Of a DNA stretch of 64,000 bases, positions 1-13,910 are shown one piece after another; the stretch's first letter is position 1, and every line of letters begins with the position of its first letter. Origin of the DNA: Chaetoceros tenuissimus (lineage: Eukaryota; Bacillariophyta; Thalassiosirophyceae; Chaetocerotales; Chaetocerotaceae); contig BLLK01000020.1 in assembly GCA_021927905.1 (NCBI GenBank), positions 2,170,001 through 2,234,000 of the forward strand. Reading direction: 5' to 3'. Under the pieces are notes generated by a model. The model ran no database searches. It saw only the letters and a program-made list of their open reading frames with translations, and was not told where the DNA came from. The position numbers were made by a program, and so were the translations under genes.

Positions 1-3000
1 AAATGCTACAGGCGATTTTCCACCAAAGAAGTCGACACCATTCGTGGAGACCTTTACTTCGTAGCTGTTACTTTGAACATCTTCTCCGAGTAAACTTGGC
101 CCTTTTGTTCCTGTGATTGATGCCAAAGCTGGTGTGGTGCATTGAATTTGATCATTTGCGATCCAAGTTCCACTCACAATGTAGTTATCAAAAGAACAAG
201 AGAGATCTTTTTCAACATATGGACGGGAAATGTTTTTTCCAAAAATGATAACCTGCTCACCACCGCTACTAATACCACTTGTTGGGTAAATGGATTCAAT
301 GACAGGAGTTCGTGTCAAATAAAAAATCAAAGTCGAATCAGTAAACTTTGTGATACCGCGACTATGTTTAATTCCAGTTGAGACAAAAATTGAACGTTTG
401 TGCACATTATTATAATGTTCGATTGTCGGGGTCAGGCAGGAAATGCCACCTTCTTCTATGGTTGCATTTGTAGTGATATATTTGCCAAAAATGCAGACAA
501 AATCATATAGCCTTGTATCAGATTTTGATGGAAAATTCTCTCCCTGAATAAAAATCCTCGTACCACCTTGAAAAGATCCAAATCTTGGTGTCATTTTCCA
601 TAACTTCATAACTTTAATGTAATGAAATTCGACGTAAGGGATATTAGATTGTGCGTTTTGTTCAAAATTGTTAGTGACGGTGAAGACTCGAAGAGGGATT
701 GTACCGTCGATATTTTGGGGAGGCACTGGGCATGATAGGGAATCCTGTGAAAGTACATATGCTGGAACATCTCTCTCATCAAATCTGCAAACCATTGGTG
801 CACTGTGTACAAAGTTTGTGCCTAGGATTGTTACATTCACTCCTCCATGGACTGTCACGTATGCCGGCTCTACTGAATATGCCAAAGGATTTTGCCTGAT
901 CTTAAATATTCCAACATTTTTGTAATGAACTTCGTTGAAAGATATGGATAGAAGCACATCTGTCTCGCCGTTGATAAAGGGAACATTGCAGATGATACCA
1001 TTATTCTTCTCCCATGAACCTACAGATGTCGTGGCACCGAAAGCACAAATGACTTTATATATCTCTGGGAGATTGGAAGCTGAAATGTATACATGTGATC
1101 CTTGATAACCTTCACTTGGTTCAAAAGATTCAATCTGTACTTCTTCGTATGTCATGAGCATTTGATTTGAAAAAGGATCAAGTTTTTGATCAAATTGACC
1201 ATTATTTGATACTGTCACTGTGTGAAAGCTCTGACTCGCTCTATTCTGGGGACTAATATCATTCTTTTGCAATTCGTTTGTGTTTACTTTGCATAGAACT
1301 TCTTTCTCGCTAACAAAGATTGCTTGATTTACAAAAGTGGATCCAAGTTTACAACTCAACTCCGGTGTATCATGGAAGCCGGTTCCAAATATTTGCAATG
1401 TATAATCGACGTTTGCATAAACTAAATTTGAAGGCAATAATCCAGACATTGTTTCGTCTTCATGGTATAGGAAGTAAGCTTCCCAAGATAGTGTGGGTGA
1501 AAGTAGACGGAACAGTATCCTGTTTCCGAAATTATCTTGGATAAGGTTTTCTGGATCAATGTTGATGGCTGGTGGTACTTCGCAGGATGCATGCGTATCG
1601 TTTAAAATCTGTAAGCCAACATTCAAGGAACCAAATTCGCAAGTAGTTGCGTTATGCAGAGTACTCAATGCTAACCCTTTTATTGTCACAATTGTACCTC
1701 CTCTATTCCCACCATAAAGAGGATACACAGAAGTTACTGTGTTTGCCACTTCAACTTTTAGTGGAATGAAATTACTGTAGAAAAGCTCATTGTTCTGTTC
1801 ATGAGTGACCTCAACGACAGAAAGTTTGTAAGTACCAGGTTGGAGATTCATTTCGCTCAAATCACACTCCAAAAAGAATGGTGATAACCACTGTACCTTC
1901 CCTCGAAGGTGATCAACTTGACAAAATAACAATTTCTCGAATTTTGAATGTCCAAAGTCTGTTCCTTTTAGTTTGATGGTACTCTTCACGTCAGGAGATA
2001 TGATGGTTGAACCAGCAGAAGAAATCTCAAAAGAAGTGGTATGGACCAAAAGTGGATCGTTGTATCGAGTAAAATCAAACCCATTGTTAGAAAGCTCGAG
2101 GTAAAAGTATCCCCCACCTAAGATTGGAGGGACTTCAAAGGTATGTTCACCGTCTTTCTTCTTGATTATGTCAATTTCTACATACGAGTCATCTGTAAGA
2201 GATACTAATCTCCCCATTATTTCGTTCCCCAGGAAGTTTGTCTTTACTACGATTGTAGCTCCAGAGCTTGAAATATGCAAAGGCTGTACAGAAGATATCT
2301 CCACTGATTCCGTGTACTCAAAAGTGAAGTTACTCGGATGAATAAGGTAATATTTTTGTGTCTTCTTTGAAAGTAGCTCTAGCGATAAAGGAATGTCACC
2401 GATAACTTTACTGTGAGGAACCATACATTGTATCTTTTTGCTATTTAGCACATGGCCAACAACCCGGGAACCGAAAAAATTACACGCAAAAAGATACAAA
2501 TCACTATCTAGACTCCAAGTGTCCTGTTCCAGGTAAAAATGAACAAATGTTCCACCTTGAGCGAATGCCTTTCGTGGTAGCAGGGAAACATTGCCAAAAC
2601 TTTGCTTAATGTCAAATCTCATTTGATTTCCAAAGCTGTAATTTTCATTGCCGACAGATACGAAAGCTTCTCCTGGAGGCATAATAGCGGGAACACTACA
2701 AGATATAGACTCTTTAGAGTGGGATTGGAAAGGAGCTTTGTAGAACCTGCCGTCAGAGTCGTGGAATCGGCAAATCATAGACGATTCTGACTCAAATGAC
2801 CCTGAAAGAGTCATGATGGTGTCGATATTAACTGCAACTACGTTTGGATCTACAGCTACTATCTCATTCCTTGGATTGAAAACGTGTGCCTTATTGGATA
2901 TGTAATTATCCACAGTTCTCATGACTTGAACGGTAGAAACATTCTCCTTATTTGAGATCTTACAAGTGATGATACCTCTTCCACTATGATATTGAGCTGG

Positions 3001-6000
3001 AGTAGGATTGATCACATGTGCGTTGAAGACACACATGTATTCAAAATCACTGATAAGATTACCAACGTGAATTTCAACAACATGCCAATCATTTAAAGAT
3101 CCCGAGGATGACAAAATTCTACAAGCCTTGCTTGGATGAATATCGGGCAGGTATTCCAAATGTATGCCGATATTAAGCGAATCTTGTCTCGTGATTGGTA
3201 CAGACAAATCCCATTTTCCATCCGCGGGAGGAGCTTCAAAGAATAAAACACTATCACTTTCAACAATCATCTCACTGCAATGATGAGTGTCTCCATAAGA
3301 TTCGTCGATACAAATAAAGGTTAAATCACAATCTTTGAAGGTGTTGAACTTCGTTCCAGATAGCGTCACTAGCCCTCCAAGAGGAGAAACATAATGAATT
3401 GATTCATCGAAATTGGGCTTCATTCGGAAATAAATGATTTTTACCTTGGAGAAAAAGTCTCTTCCATTTAAACTCGCAGTAACTTGTGTGCTTTCAAATG
3501 CATCAGCATTATCTGGCAGCTGACATTCAATGTTATCAATGTTTAATATTCCTTTCGTGAAGTCATTGCCAATTTGACAAACAACAGAAGTCCAACTACC
3601 AACTTCAACTGATTTGCTTAACCCAAGAGTTACTGTACGGTGGATCCCTTGGATGAAGAAATTAGGTTCAATATTGATTATAGATGGATTTTCAAATAGC
3701 AAAAGTTCCGGGCCTCTTTGGTAGTTTTGACCATAATTGAATGAGATGTCACACGTTACCAAGGTGTTCTGGTGATCATACAATTCGTTCGAAATCTTCA
3801 ATGGAATTTGAAAGACAATACTTGTGCCTTGTATTGCTGCCTCGACTTCAAAACTACGTCCAAGTTGAATCTTGATAGCATTACTGTCGATATTCTCTTC
3901 TATAGCTTTCAAATTCGCAGCAATTGACGAACAATCAATGGAGATGACATTGTCTACGTCTATTGACACGGCTGCTGGCACCAAATTAATTGCACCAACA
4001 TCTAGTGCAACAAACGTAAAGGCATCACAATCTCCGAAACAATTAATGTCATTTCCAAAAATATCTACTAGGGAAAATACCGACGCGCGAATTCCATTCC
4101 GTGGAAATGGAAGGAGAGCGGATGGACAATGTAACGTCGATTCCGTCTCAAAATTTGCAACCGTCGAAAAACCATCAAATTTGCAAATGTAGTGGAAGTC
4201 TGAACTGAAGCCATGTCCGTTCACTGTGATAAAAGTCTTATCATTTGGAGGTCCCGATTTTGGCTTCATGTTTTCTATATAAGTCTCAGGCATCACTTGA
4301 AGTATACCATGAACTGTGTAGAAGTCTACTAAATTTGAACTGATTGAGACCATGAGAGACTCGTCGAGTTTTGTAGGTACAAGACAAGTGAGTAATTTTG
4401 AGGAAATCCTCTCAGCTCTCACGACCTCCAGATCAAATCGACAGTACCATTTTGACTTTTTCAGAAAGCCTTCACCTGAAATGCTTAAAAGATCGCCACC
4501 CTTGACAACACTCGGAGACAAATGCAAAAGTGAAAATGGTTTCCTGTAGTCAAAGAAATGTCCAGAGTGAAACCAAATCTTGTCCGAATTTCTAAGGTAA
4601 ACAGGCACCAATGCAGGTTTATCTACGTTAGGGGAAAAACATGACAGAATATCTGTCTCGGGGTTATGAGTTGCTTCAACCTCTATGGTATTGCCAAAGC
4701 GACAATAGAGATTTGACGTGTTTTTTAATTCATTGAAATGGAAGGAAACTTTTGTACCCCCTTCAATGGAACCACTGGATGGAGTCATTGATATTATTTC
4801 ATGATCTTCCTTTGTATATTTGAAATCCTCAGGTGCTTCGGTATAGTCGATGCCGTTTAGTGATACAGCGAAGGAGAAAAATTCATCATGGGCACCAAGG
4901 ATTTTTGTTGGTGTTTGACACATCAAAGCAGAAGCCGTCACAAGGGTAGCTGCCACAACATGATTTCCAAATTTACAGGTTGGAGATAAAACCTCTAAAT
5001 CATCCTCAATTTCAATCCAGTTTCCAGTTGCAACAACCTCAGTCCCTCCTATACTGTTTCCAATCTTTGGTTCGTAATCTTCAATAATAAAGTCGGAAAA
5101 CACGAAAAATTTCGGTGGGTTAGTAGCGCTAGTCAAAACCATTCCAGTCTCCGGCATTTCCAGTTGAAATACAACAAAACCGAGAGTTTCTTGTGGTGGT
5201 GAGGTGCACTTGACAAGAGATTCCGAGTAAACTTGTGCTAGAACTCTTACTGTACCAAACCGACAAACTATGGACATACCATTGACAAAATTTTCGCCAA
5301 CAATTGATACAGTTGTACCGCCCGCTTCACTTCCGCTTGCTGGAATCAAATCATCAATTATCCATGGGTCAATGAGATGAAAGAAAAATTCTTTTTTCGC
5401 GAAAGAAGACCCTACACGTAGACGAAATGAGAGTTTTTCCTTCTGTCTTGAAATTGGTGTTGGGCATAATATTTCATTTGATGAGACAAACGATCCATCA
5501 AGGACAAACTTTCCGTAGTGACAAGCAACAGAAGAATTGCGAAAATTTGAACCGAATATCTGGATTATATTAGACTGTGAAACGACACTTTGTTGTTGAG
5601 AGAGATACGAGATAGTTGGTCTTTTTTCCACTACGATTTTCTGCGTTTCATCCAGCAGCGATGTAGAACTACCCAAAAGCTCAATATCCAGTGACACATT
5701 AATTTTTCCATCAATATTTTCAGGAGCAAAACATGATACAGTATCGTGGGAGATGGCTGATGAAATAGTTTGTGTACCATCAAGTTTGCATGAGATCCTG
5801 TTCCAAAACTGTCCAAAGGTTCCTTTGACAGTGAACCACTCATTCGGACTAATCACACTAGGTGTTTGGGTTACAGATGGAACTGGAAATGTATATATTT
5901 CAATATGATCGAGGTGAATGCAGTTTTGGTCGTTCGGGCATATTGCCACTTCCAATTTTCCTTCATGCTGTATCGCAGGAAGTTCACATACCACGTGTCC

Positions 6001-9000
6001 AAATTCGTCAAGATGACCTTCAACATGGTAGAACTCGATCTCATTCCAGAGTTGTAAAGTAAATTGTTTTCGTCTAAATTGAACTTCTTCATTATGAAAG
6101 ATCAATTTCTGCCTTGAATCTGTGACAAATACAGTGGGATAGATAGAAGTAAGTTTCGGGAGAACATCACAGTCAAAAGGCGTTCGCGAGAACTCAGCAC
6201 CATCAAGGGAACGAAGTACTAATTCCATAGTCCCATGTCCTCTCACTGGGCATTTGACTTCACAGTGAATTTCAGATTCAGACGACAACAAGACACGCGC
6301 AGGGTACACCTTGGTGTCCTCCAACGAACATGACCACTCAGCATCGAGAAAGTGACCCGCCATTTGAACAGTAGTGGTTTGCCCTTGAATCCCATGTTCA
6401 GGCTTAATGCCAATGACGCGCTTGGAATCATCAATTATATGGTATCGCTCAAAACCATAACTGAATTCCTGACCATTAAGAGACAAGCGAATATTTATGG
6501 AACCTTCGTAGTCGTGACTTATAAAACTTGATAGAGGACAGACGACAAGCTTATTAGAATCATCCCAATACCCTTTTGTAATATCCGTCTCATGAGAGTG
6601 AATATAATGCTGACAAAAGATGTCTTGTCCAGCTTCAAATTGATGGAACCCATCTTCAATTTGAACCGACACCATGTTTTGATACGAATGACTAACAAAA
6701 CGAGGCACAACATTGACAGGATTGGGTGCCATTTCGTATGAATATACCCCTACTTTGATAAAATCAAAACCATTCTGTGTAATCTCCAAAGTAACTTGGA
6801 GATCTCCTGAAGATGGAGGAGCAACACATGAAAACTTTGGATCGGATCCCCAATATGCTTGTACAAGAGTATTTCCAAATTTACATTTTGTTGCAGGAGT
6901 CTTTAAAAATATACCTCTTGATGCCGATATTGTTATGTTTGTCAAGCCCTGCTCATGTCCAATCATAGGAAATGCAAAAATTTCTGGAGTCTCAATGAAT
7001 GAAAACGTAGAATCAGAAGGGTGGTAATATCCAGTGGTATTGGAGAGAATTCCAAGTCTAGCCTTCACAGTGCCACGCGAGGTATGTTTTGAGACGTTAG
7101 GTGTTTTACAAGTCCATTGAACCTCGTCTAATTTGTCGACTTTTGATGTATACCTGTGCCCTTCAATATCAAAAACGCAGTTTACCTCTTCAGATCCCAC
7201 AAAAATGTTATCATATTCACGAAGGGTGAAAAATATGCTAGTGCCACCTGTAAGTGAACCAAAATAGGGCTGCCATGTTACTGATGGCAATCTCATGAAC
7301 TCGACTTGCGTGGTCTCTAATCCGACTTTTATTCCCTCCACGAGAATATTGAATGGAAGTAAACCGACTTCACCTCCAGAGTTGGGCGATAAACAAATTA
7401 TCTGTGTCGCTGAAAGAAAAGTTGCAGTAGTATAGAGTTCTGGTCCAAAAGCACATTTCAAATCCTCATGATTGAAGAAATTGGATCCATGTATGTGCAT
7501 GATTGACCCCCCCTTTGTAGAAACTCGCGATGGCTCGATGTTACTAAATGAGAATGGCAAAACATATTCGAATACTAATCCACTTTCACTCCACACCTTT
7601 CCATCGACCGAAATATCAAATCTAACTAGACCCGGATTTATTGCAGCAGGTGAAATACAGTAGAAATCGTTCACGGAAGATATGTCTGCATCTACTACTT
7701 CCTCTCCAAAGCGGCATTTTGCACCAAAGTTTGTCATAAAATTTGACACAGAAACTAAAACTTTTGAACCTCCCAGCACAACTCCAATTTTAGGGTGTAT
7801 GCCTATAATATTCGTGTCAGATGCTATTGAAAGAGTTTGATCCTGTAGACAGAAATCAACTCCGTCATTTGTACTAATACTTAGACGTAATGCCAATGCA
7901 TCATCATAACTTTGAAGCGACTTTGGAACCGTAAACTCTAATACATCAGTCAATGTAGTTTTTACTTCTTCAATTTCTGTATCTCCAAGTTTCACAATTG
8001 TTCTTGAAAAAGGATTGTGTAAATGTTTACCGGTCAACGAAATAGTTGATGCAACAGAAACCTTGTAAGTTGGTGAAAGAGAATGCACTTCCGGCATATG
8101 AGTGTAATGAAATTGTAGAGGGTCTCTTGTGACAAAAATACTATTTCTAGAAAGAACAACTAAGACAGATTCAGAACCTTTGAGCGACCGGGGAGCAACG
8201 CAATGTACTTCACTTGAGGATAGTACTCTAGCCGACACTTGTTGAGTACCGAAATGACATGTGATTTTATCTCCTGTATCGAACGCAGTTCCTACAATCA
8301 AAACTTTTGTGCCACCGCTTATTGGACCACTGGACGGATATAAATGTTCCAGGACAATGTTCTCTTCAACAGTGATTTGCAAATCATTACTCGCTATTTG
8401 GTTGTAACCATCTTGTATTGATAATGAATAGACTCCAGGCTTTAATGAGGGTACTTTGCATTGTACAATCTGGTTCGAAATGAAGCATGCATCTGTTTTT
8501 ATGTCCTGATCAAATCCATGTAAAATACAGACAACATCACTACTTTCATAAAAATACTCGCCAATAATTGTAGCATCACCTCCTGCGTCAGCTAAAAGTT
8601 TACTGGGTCGTATCTCTTTCAAACGCAATGGAAGCCGGTGATGAAGTGGTATTTCGTTTGAATAATCAAGGCAATTGTTTGAAATTCGAAGTGAAGATAG
8701 AACAAGGTTCTTGGTAGACAGCGACATTATCGCTGGGATCTCACAAACCACTTGCTGTTGAGATATGTACTCGGCATACGTGGAAAGAGTCTCGTTTTCA
8801 AAAGAAATAGAGCAACAGAGATTGGTTGACTCGATGAAATTGTCTCCGAAAACGCTCAATCTAGATTTCTGAGACATACTCACAGTATTTCGACTTGCAG
8901 CTGTGAGGATTATGGGCGAAAAGAATATCACTTTCCGAAGACTGTGGGCGGATTGATTCGAAGTGGGGTAGTAATTAATACCTTGCTTAAATACAATCGA

Positions 9001-12000
9001 GATTTGTGCATCCAACGTCCCGTCAAGTATACCACTGTTTATAATTGGGCTATGACACTCTAAGAGGTCATCACTGAGAATTTCCGCTAACATGTAAAAA
9101 TGCCTTTGAGAGTTCAGCACGTGAAAGTCACAGTACAAATCTTGCTCGATGCTTTGAATTCCAACTCCTTTCAATTGGACCCTGCTTTCAGAGTTAGTTG
9201 GAAGTAAATTTGGAGCTGCAGACAGAATTGATAGCACAGGATAAACTTTTAGTTGAGAGGAGGGATTGCATGATGATATTGTACCGAACATTAAGATCTC
9301 AACACTAGCTGATCCTAATGATATAGGAGCTATGTTTTTGGAATCGCAAATGACTTCATATGGAGACACAAATTTTGCATCAACTATTTCAACGCTGCGC
9401 AGAAAATGAAACCTGCACTTCAATTTTGGTACGTCCATAAATCCAGACCCAAAGACCCTAACTTCAGTTCCTCCGTCATCGTGCAAATGTGAGGGTTCTA
9501 CTTCAATCAATGAAGGTGGTTGTACAAATGTGAGCTTTAATGGACTTGTTAGAAAGTCTTGACCGTTGATTGAAATATCAATAGGACTCATGAAACTTCT
9601 ATTGAAGATAGGCACGGTAAATTGGATCAAACTCTCCTTGGTGACTATTCCATTCAATGTATTGTCAAGGATTGAGATGTGAACCATGTCGTTTTCTCTC
9701 ACACCATTCATATTTGCTAGCTCAATGGTGACCTCACCGGTTTCTTTTGAGCATAATACTGCTGGCGATAAGCTTTTCACAGCTAAACCTTCAACATACA
9801 CGAACGAATCCTGAGAAGATATAAATGAATTTCCATTGTCGAAACTAAGTCCAATTTTCACAGGACCAAGAAAGTTACTCGGAGGACTTGAACACTTCAC
9901 AAGGTATTGACTCTTCACGAAGGCTTCTACAAGAAGGTCTCCAAATGAACACAAGACACCACCTGAACCTTCAATGAATCCTTCACCATAAATGCTTACT
10001 TCTGATCCCCCATTTGCCCAACCTCGAGTTGGAGTGAAGCTTGCGATATGAGATGCCATGGTATATTTGAATTGTGATATCTTTTCAAAGTCAATTCCAT
10101 TGCCTGAAATGGACACATCCACGTAAGGAGAGAGCAAAAAAGATGATCTTGCTGGTGGAATGGAGCAAGTAATCATACGATCATTAATCCAAGTCCCGCT
10201 TTCCACTACCGAGACATCAAATCTACATTTCGGACTCATTCTAGGAAATTTGCCATATATAGTCACATTTGTACCTCCTAGTTCACTACCAATTGTTGGG
10301 TACATTGCTGTTACGTCAAAGTTTGAGTAGACTGTGTAGCTGGTAGGTTTGTCAGACATTACTTGATATGGTTCTGCTGACGTTGTGATATCTAGTGCGA
10401 AAATTGTTGCTCGATCCTTTCGCGTCATTTCAACATGAGGACTTAAACATTGGATTCTGTTTTTTTCTACAGACAGAACAGGAGTGCGATATTGGAAATG
10501 CTTGTTGAGGAAAGAACAGCATATTTCTGTGGTATCTACATTTGGAAATGTCCCGTGTAGTGTCAGATGGGTTCCTCCCGATGATGGACCAAGTTTTGGA
10601 TAAAGTTCTTCAAATTCAAAAGAAGAATAGTACTTGAAGACCACACCACTACCTTCAGTCCAATCATGTCCATTGTTGGAAGATATCTCAACATTCACTT
10701 TATCTAAGCTATTTTCATCGACTTTTACTTTGCACCACACAAGCGTAGAATTCACAAAAGACTCTGCAAAAGTAGTTACTGACCCAAAGCGACACATAGT
10801 AGAGTTGGACTGAAATCCATCTCCGCGAACAGAAACCAAACTTTCCATTCCAGCCACACCTACAGTAGGTTGTACTTGATTGATCTGTACTGCATTTGTA
10901 ACAAAGAAAGGCAAAGACTCAGTTGCACTAACAGACTGACCATTGGTCAAGACTCTCACCAGTGTTTCTCCAATGGGTAAATCACTTGGCACTTCACATT
11001 CAAGGTAATTATCAGTTTTCCATTTGGCAGCAGTCGTAAAGTGTTGCCCAAATTGACAAACCATTCTAGAGCTCCTGCAAAGGCTGTGTCCATATATCTT
11101 GACATTTGAGCGCAAATTTTCTGGCACACGACTTGGAAATATTGAATGTATCTTTGGAGTTTCATGTATGATGAAATTCAGATCATAGGCACCGTGGTAG
11201 ATGTAACCTCCATCAAGTGATATGGCAATAGATGCATTTTGGATGGGTCTATTGAATGTTGGCAAGATACAAACCATCTCGTCATTGCTCAAAACAGTCG
11301 CATTTATGATGGATCCACCAATTTTACAAAAGGATAAAGTCGAGAATCCATGTTTGAAATCACTTCCACTTAAAAATATCATCGTGCCACCATTCAAGGG
11401 TGCATTTGGAGGGTCAATACTAGAAATAGTTGGCTTCTTCGCGAATATAAAGTTGATGTTTGCCCAATCAGCTTCTACGTCAACTCCATTGTTTGATAAT
11501 GTCAAAGGCACTTGCAGCGGTAAAGAATCATTGGTAATGGGTGCATCACAGTGAATCTCTTGATCTGATATGAATTTGGCCTTTGATTTGAATGATCCAA
11601 ACATGCATAAAAGCTCCTCAGTATTAATGAAGCCATTTCCCAACACTTTGACCGTTGTATTCGATGAACCAATCTCAGGTTCAATTGAATAAATTGAAGC
11701 AAGAATATTGAATTGAAACGAATCGGTATAGAGAAGTTTGTGGTTATTCTCATTTTCAAATGAACAATCCAATCCTTCAACGAGTTGGAATAAAACGGTT
11801 CCTGGTCTTGTTGGAGGCGAAGTGCATGTGGCATTCTGACCATGATTCCAATTCAAAGGATCCACCGCTACACCGTCGAAGCAGCATTGGATTATGGAAT
11901 TTTTATCAGAAAAGTAGTCACTTGTGATTGTAATCTCTGTCCCTCCTAACTCACTTCCATATAGAGGATTTGCAATTACATCTTGCAATAGATATTCATG

Positions 12001-12159
12001 AACATCTGATTGTTTCTCTACAACTGGTTCGGCTTGGGCAACTTGAATGAATTAGATTTGTATCGAAAAAAGAAACTTTTAGAATCGCATTTGAAACTTA
12101 CTTGAAGAAGCAGCCGAGAGAAAAGCTGAAAACCCCGTAGCCCAAAGAAAGCAACGCAT
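1..12159 (-). CDS. Giant secreted IPT/TIG-repeat protein, 3' end beyond the left edge
   Basis: Two exons (12159-12102 and 12041-1) joined by a 60-nt GT-AG intron give at least 4033 codons without a stop in the window. The frame read from the start codon is the same frame that runs out at base 1, which argues against further introns or frameshifts. A signal peptide (MRCFLWATGFSAFLSAASS) is followed by about 43 repeats of roughly 90-95 residues. The typical repeat opens with a P-x-x-G-x-x-x-GGT-x-V-x-I-x-G-x-x-F pattern, followed by C-x-F-G and C-x-x-PP, which is the IPT/TIG immunoglobulin-like fold of plexins, Met-type receptors and fibrocystin-like proteins. Many copies lack the GGT motif (diverged), and paired cysteines recur in most. 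The signal peptide and absence of any cytosolic domain suggest a cell-surface or extracellular adhesive role, but this is inference. The C-terminus, and so any membrane anchor, is not visible. Confidence 0.88.
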
Positions 12160-12891
12160 TGCATAGAGAGTAAAGGCAAAACAAGTTCAAGGTGCAAGCA
12201 ATCTCTGTTGTAAAAAATCTAGAGTCGAGTCACCAAAAGTCAAATAGGAAAAATCAATGTCTTCAATCAGGAAACCAAACATTTTTCAAAAAATTTCGAA
12301 TTTGATTTTCAATTTCGACTGGAAATGCCTCTTCAAAACATAGACAAAAAATCTCTCCCATTCCACATTTGATGTTTTTCCTGAATAACTACACTACAAC
12401 CCTGCCAATGACTACGATAATCATGGATTTGAACAGAACTGTAAATATTTTCAACCTTTTGCATCTTTCAAGCTTCTAAACTTTTACAGTCGCAGAAACT
12501 GCATATACATATAAACCAATACATAGTATCATGATAGTAATTAAAATACAAAGAATTGTTTGACTGTAATTTGGTATAGAAATGCACAATAGAGAAACAT
12601 CACAACAAAAAGAGATGGGAAATATGAGAGATGAAGCCAACTACCAAGTCGGCAAGGTTACTTCTAGAATGCAATATTTCTACTACTGGTGCTACATACG
12701 TACAGACGTAGTAGATCAAGTAGAAAAAAATAATAAAGATTGAGGACGGAGGATGAGTGATCAAAAGATCAAGACCAAGACATTCAATAATAATAATATT
12801 CTCAAGAATATACGTATTAGATGCCGCTAAGTCTCTTTTCAACAGAGGAAATTGTAGCGAGAACACAAATTTCTTAGGATTAGTAGAAAAT
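12160..12891. other. Intergenic stretch, no gene seen
   Basis: AT-rich DNA holding the promoter side of the IPT/TIG gene and the 3' flank of the trigger-factor-like gene. The open frames here are short, have no recognisable motif and overlap the downstream gene in another frame. I see no RNA gene or repeat. Confidence 0.6.
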
Positions 12892-13515
12892 TTACTCTTC
12901 AGCAGCAACTTCCTCAGCCTCTACATCAACTGCTTCCTCTTGTTTCTTCTCTGGATCGACAATTGCCTTGAAAGTAGCAGTGAATTCTACATTATCACCA
13001 ACTTTGTATCCCTTGCAAATATCCTTGACATCCTCATGAACCTCAACAGACCCAGCTTCTCCAGAGATTGCCTTTAGTCCATAAGCTTCTACAGCAGCTT
13101 CACAAGTCTTGATGATTCCTTCTTGCAAAGCAAACATGGTCATTTGTGGTTGAGCATATGGAGGGATCTGACCCTTTCTGAAACCCGGGAAATTTGCATT
13201 CTTTGATGCATCCTTCTCTACTTGTACCCTGAATCCTTTAATCATTGCCCCATCTGCTTCAGCCTTGAGCCAAAAAGTATAAACGTCTTCTCCAGAATCA
13301 GAATCTTTGTCTCCAGTTGCACCCATATTTTTTACTCTTGATCCATCCATGGTAGCAATTGCTTCTATCTCATCTCCTCCTTCTGGTTCAGCCTTGAGTT
13401 CGTAAGCCATGTTTAATTGAGTGACACTGCTCATCTTAGTTGAGAATGCAGCCTGAGGTGCAAAGGCTGAACATGATGCCAACGACGCCAATACAAAAAG
13501 TGCAGAAAACTTCAT
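12892..13515 (-). CDS. Plastid-targeted trigger factor N-domain-like protein
   Basis: A single exon of 207 residues. Residues 1-20 form a signal peptide ending in SCSAFAP, the stramenopile bipartite plastid-targeting motif, so the protein is probably imported through the complex plastid membranes. The mature part contains FPGFRKGQIPPYAQPQM at about 104-120, matching the ribosome-binding signature (GFRxGxxP) of bacterial trigger factor, followed by a helix-rich stretch and an acidic tail. Full-length trigger factor is about 430 residues; the peptidyl-prolyl isomerase and C-terminal arms are absent here. The likely role is a reduced nascent-chain chaperone or ribosome-associated factor in the plastid, inferred from the domain alone. 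It is divergently transcribed from the TLC gene. Confidence 0.75.
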   Translation of the reverse strand: MKFSALFVLASLASCSAFAPQAAFSTKMSSVTQLNMAYELKAEPEGGDEIEAIATMDGSRVKNMGATGDKDSDSGEDVYTFWLKAEADGAMIKGFRVQVEKDASKNANFPGFRKGQIPPYAQPQMTMFALQEGIIKTCEAAVEAYGLKAISGEAGSVEVHEDVKDICKGYKVGDNVEFTATFKAIVDPEKKQEEAVDVEAEEVAAEE

Positions 13516-13910
13516 CTTTTGAAAATGTATATTGAGATATAGTGTTCGAGAATGAACTTGTAGGAAGAAAGAAGATGATATAAAAAGTTTTTGTGTGATG
13601 TTGTTTAGATGTTGGATGTTGGTGCGTCAGTTTTAGTGGTGAGAGTCAAGAAGGATACTCTAAGTCTCTCATACATAATCGAAATTAGAATGTCTGCTCA
13701 AATAGTGTTTTTTTGGCGAGAGCGTGCTGCATGTCAATTCAACGGTGTCAAGCAAAGTGATAAAAGAGTCGAGAGCCTTTCTAATCAACATCTAGATAGA
13801 GATCATAGCAAAACTCAAACTCATTGACTAGACTCATATATATTTTTGTGGAACCGTCTGGACATTGGGACCGCATCAAGTTTCTTGCTGCCTTTTTTCT
13901 CTTTCTTCCA
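13516..13910. promoter_or_regulatory. Divergent promoter region between trigger-factor-like and TLC genes
   Basis: About 395 nt separate the two divergent start codons, so both promoters must lie here. I recognise no specific element. A short plus-strand frame at 13609-13827 has no motif and is not supported. Confidence 0.45.

Noticed and set aside
1-12159. Giant gene as a viral or bacterial insertion
   Set aside because: It has a spliceosomal intron, a eukaryote-type signal peptide and codon use like its neighbours; no viral or mobile genes flank it within the window.
12690-12715. TACGTA motifs recurring in many gaps as a possible shared operator
   Set aside because: The number of copies in 64 kb is about what base composition predicts, except for the dense cluster at 62318-62336, which is reported separately.
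12600-12908. 102-codon minus-strand frame downstream of the trigger-factor-like gene
   Set aside because: Hydrophobic, AT-driven composition overlapping the end of the real gene in another frame; treated as 3' flank.
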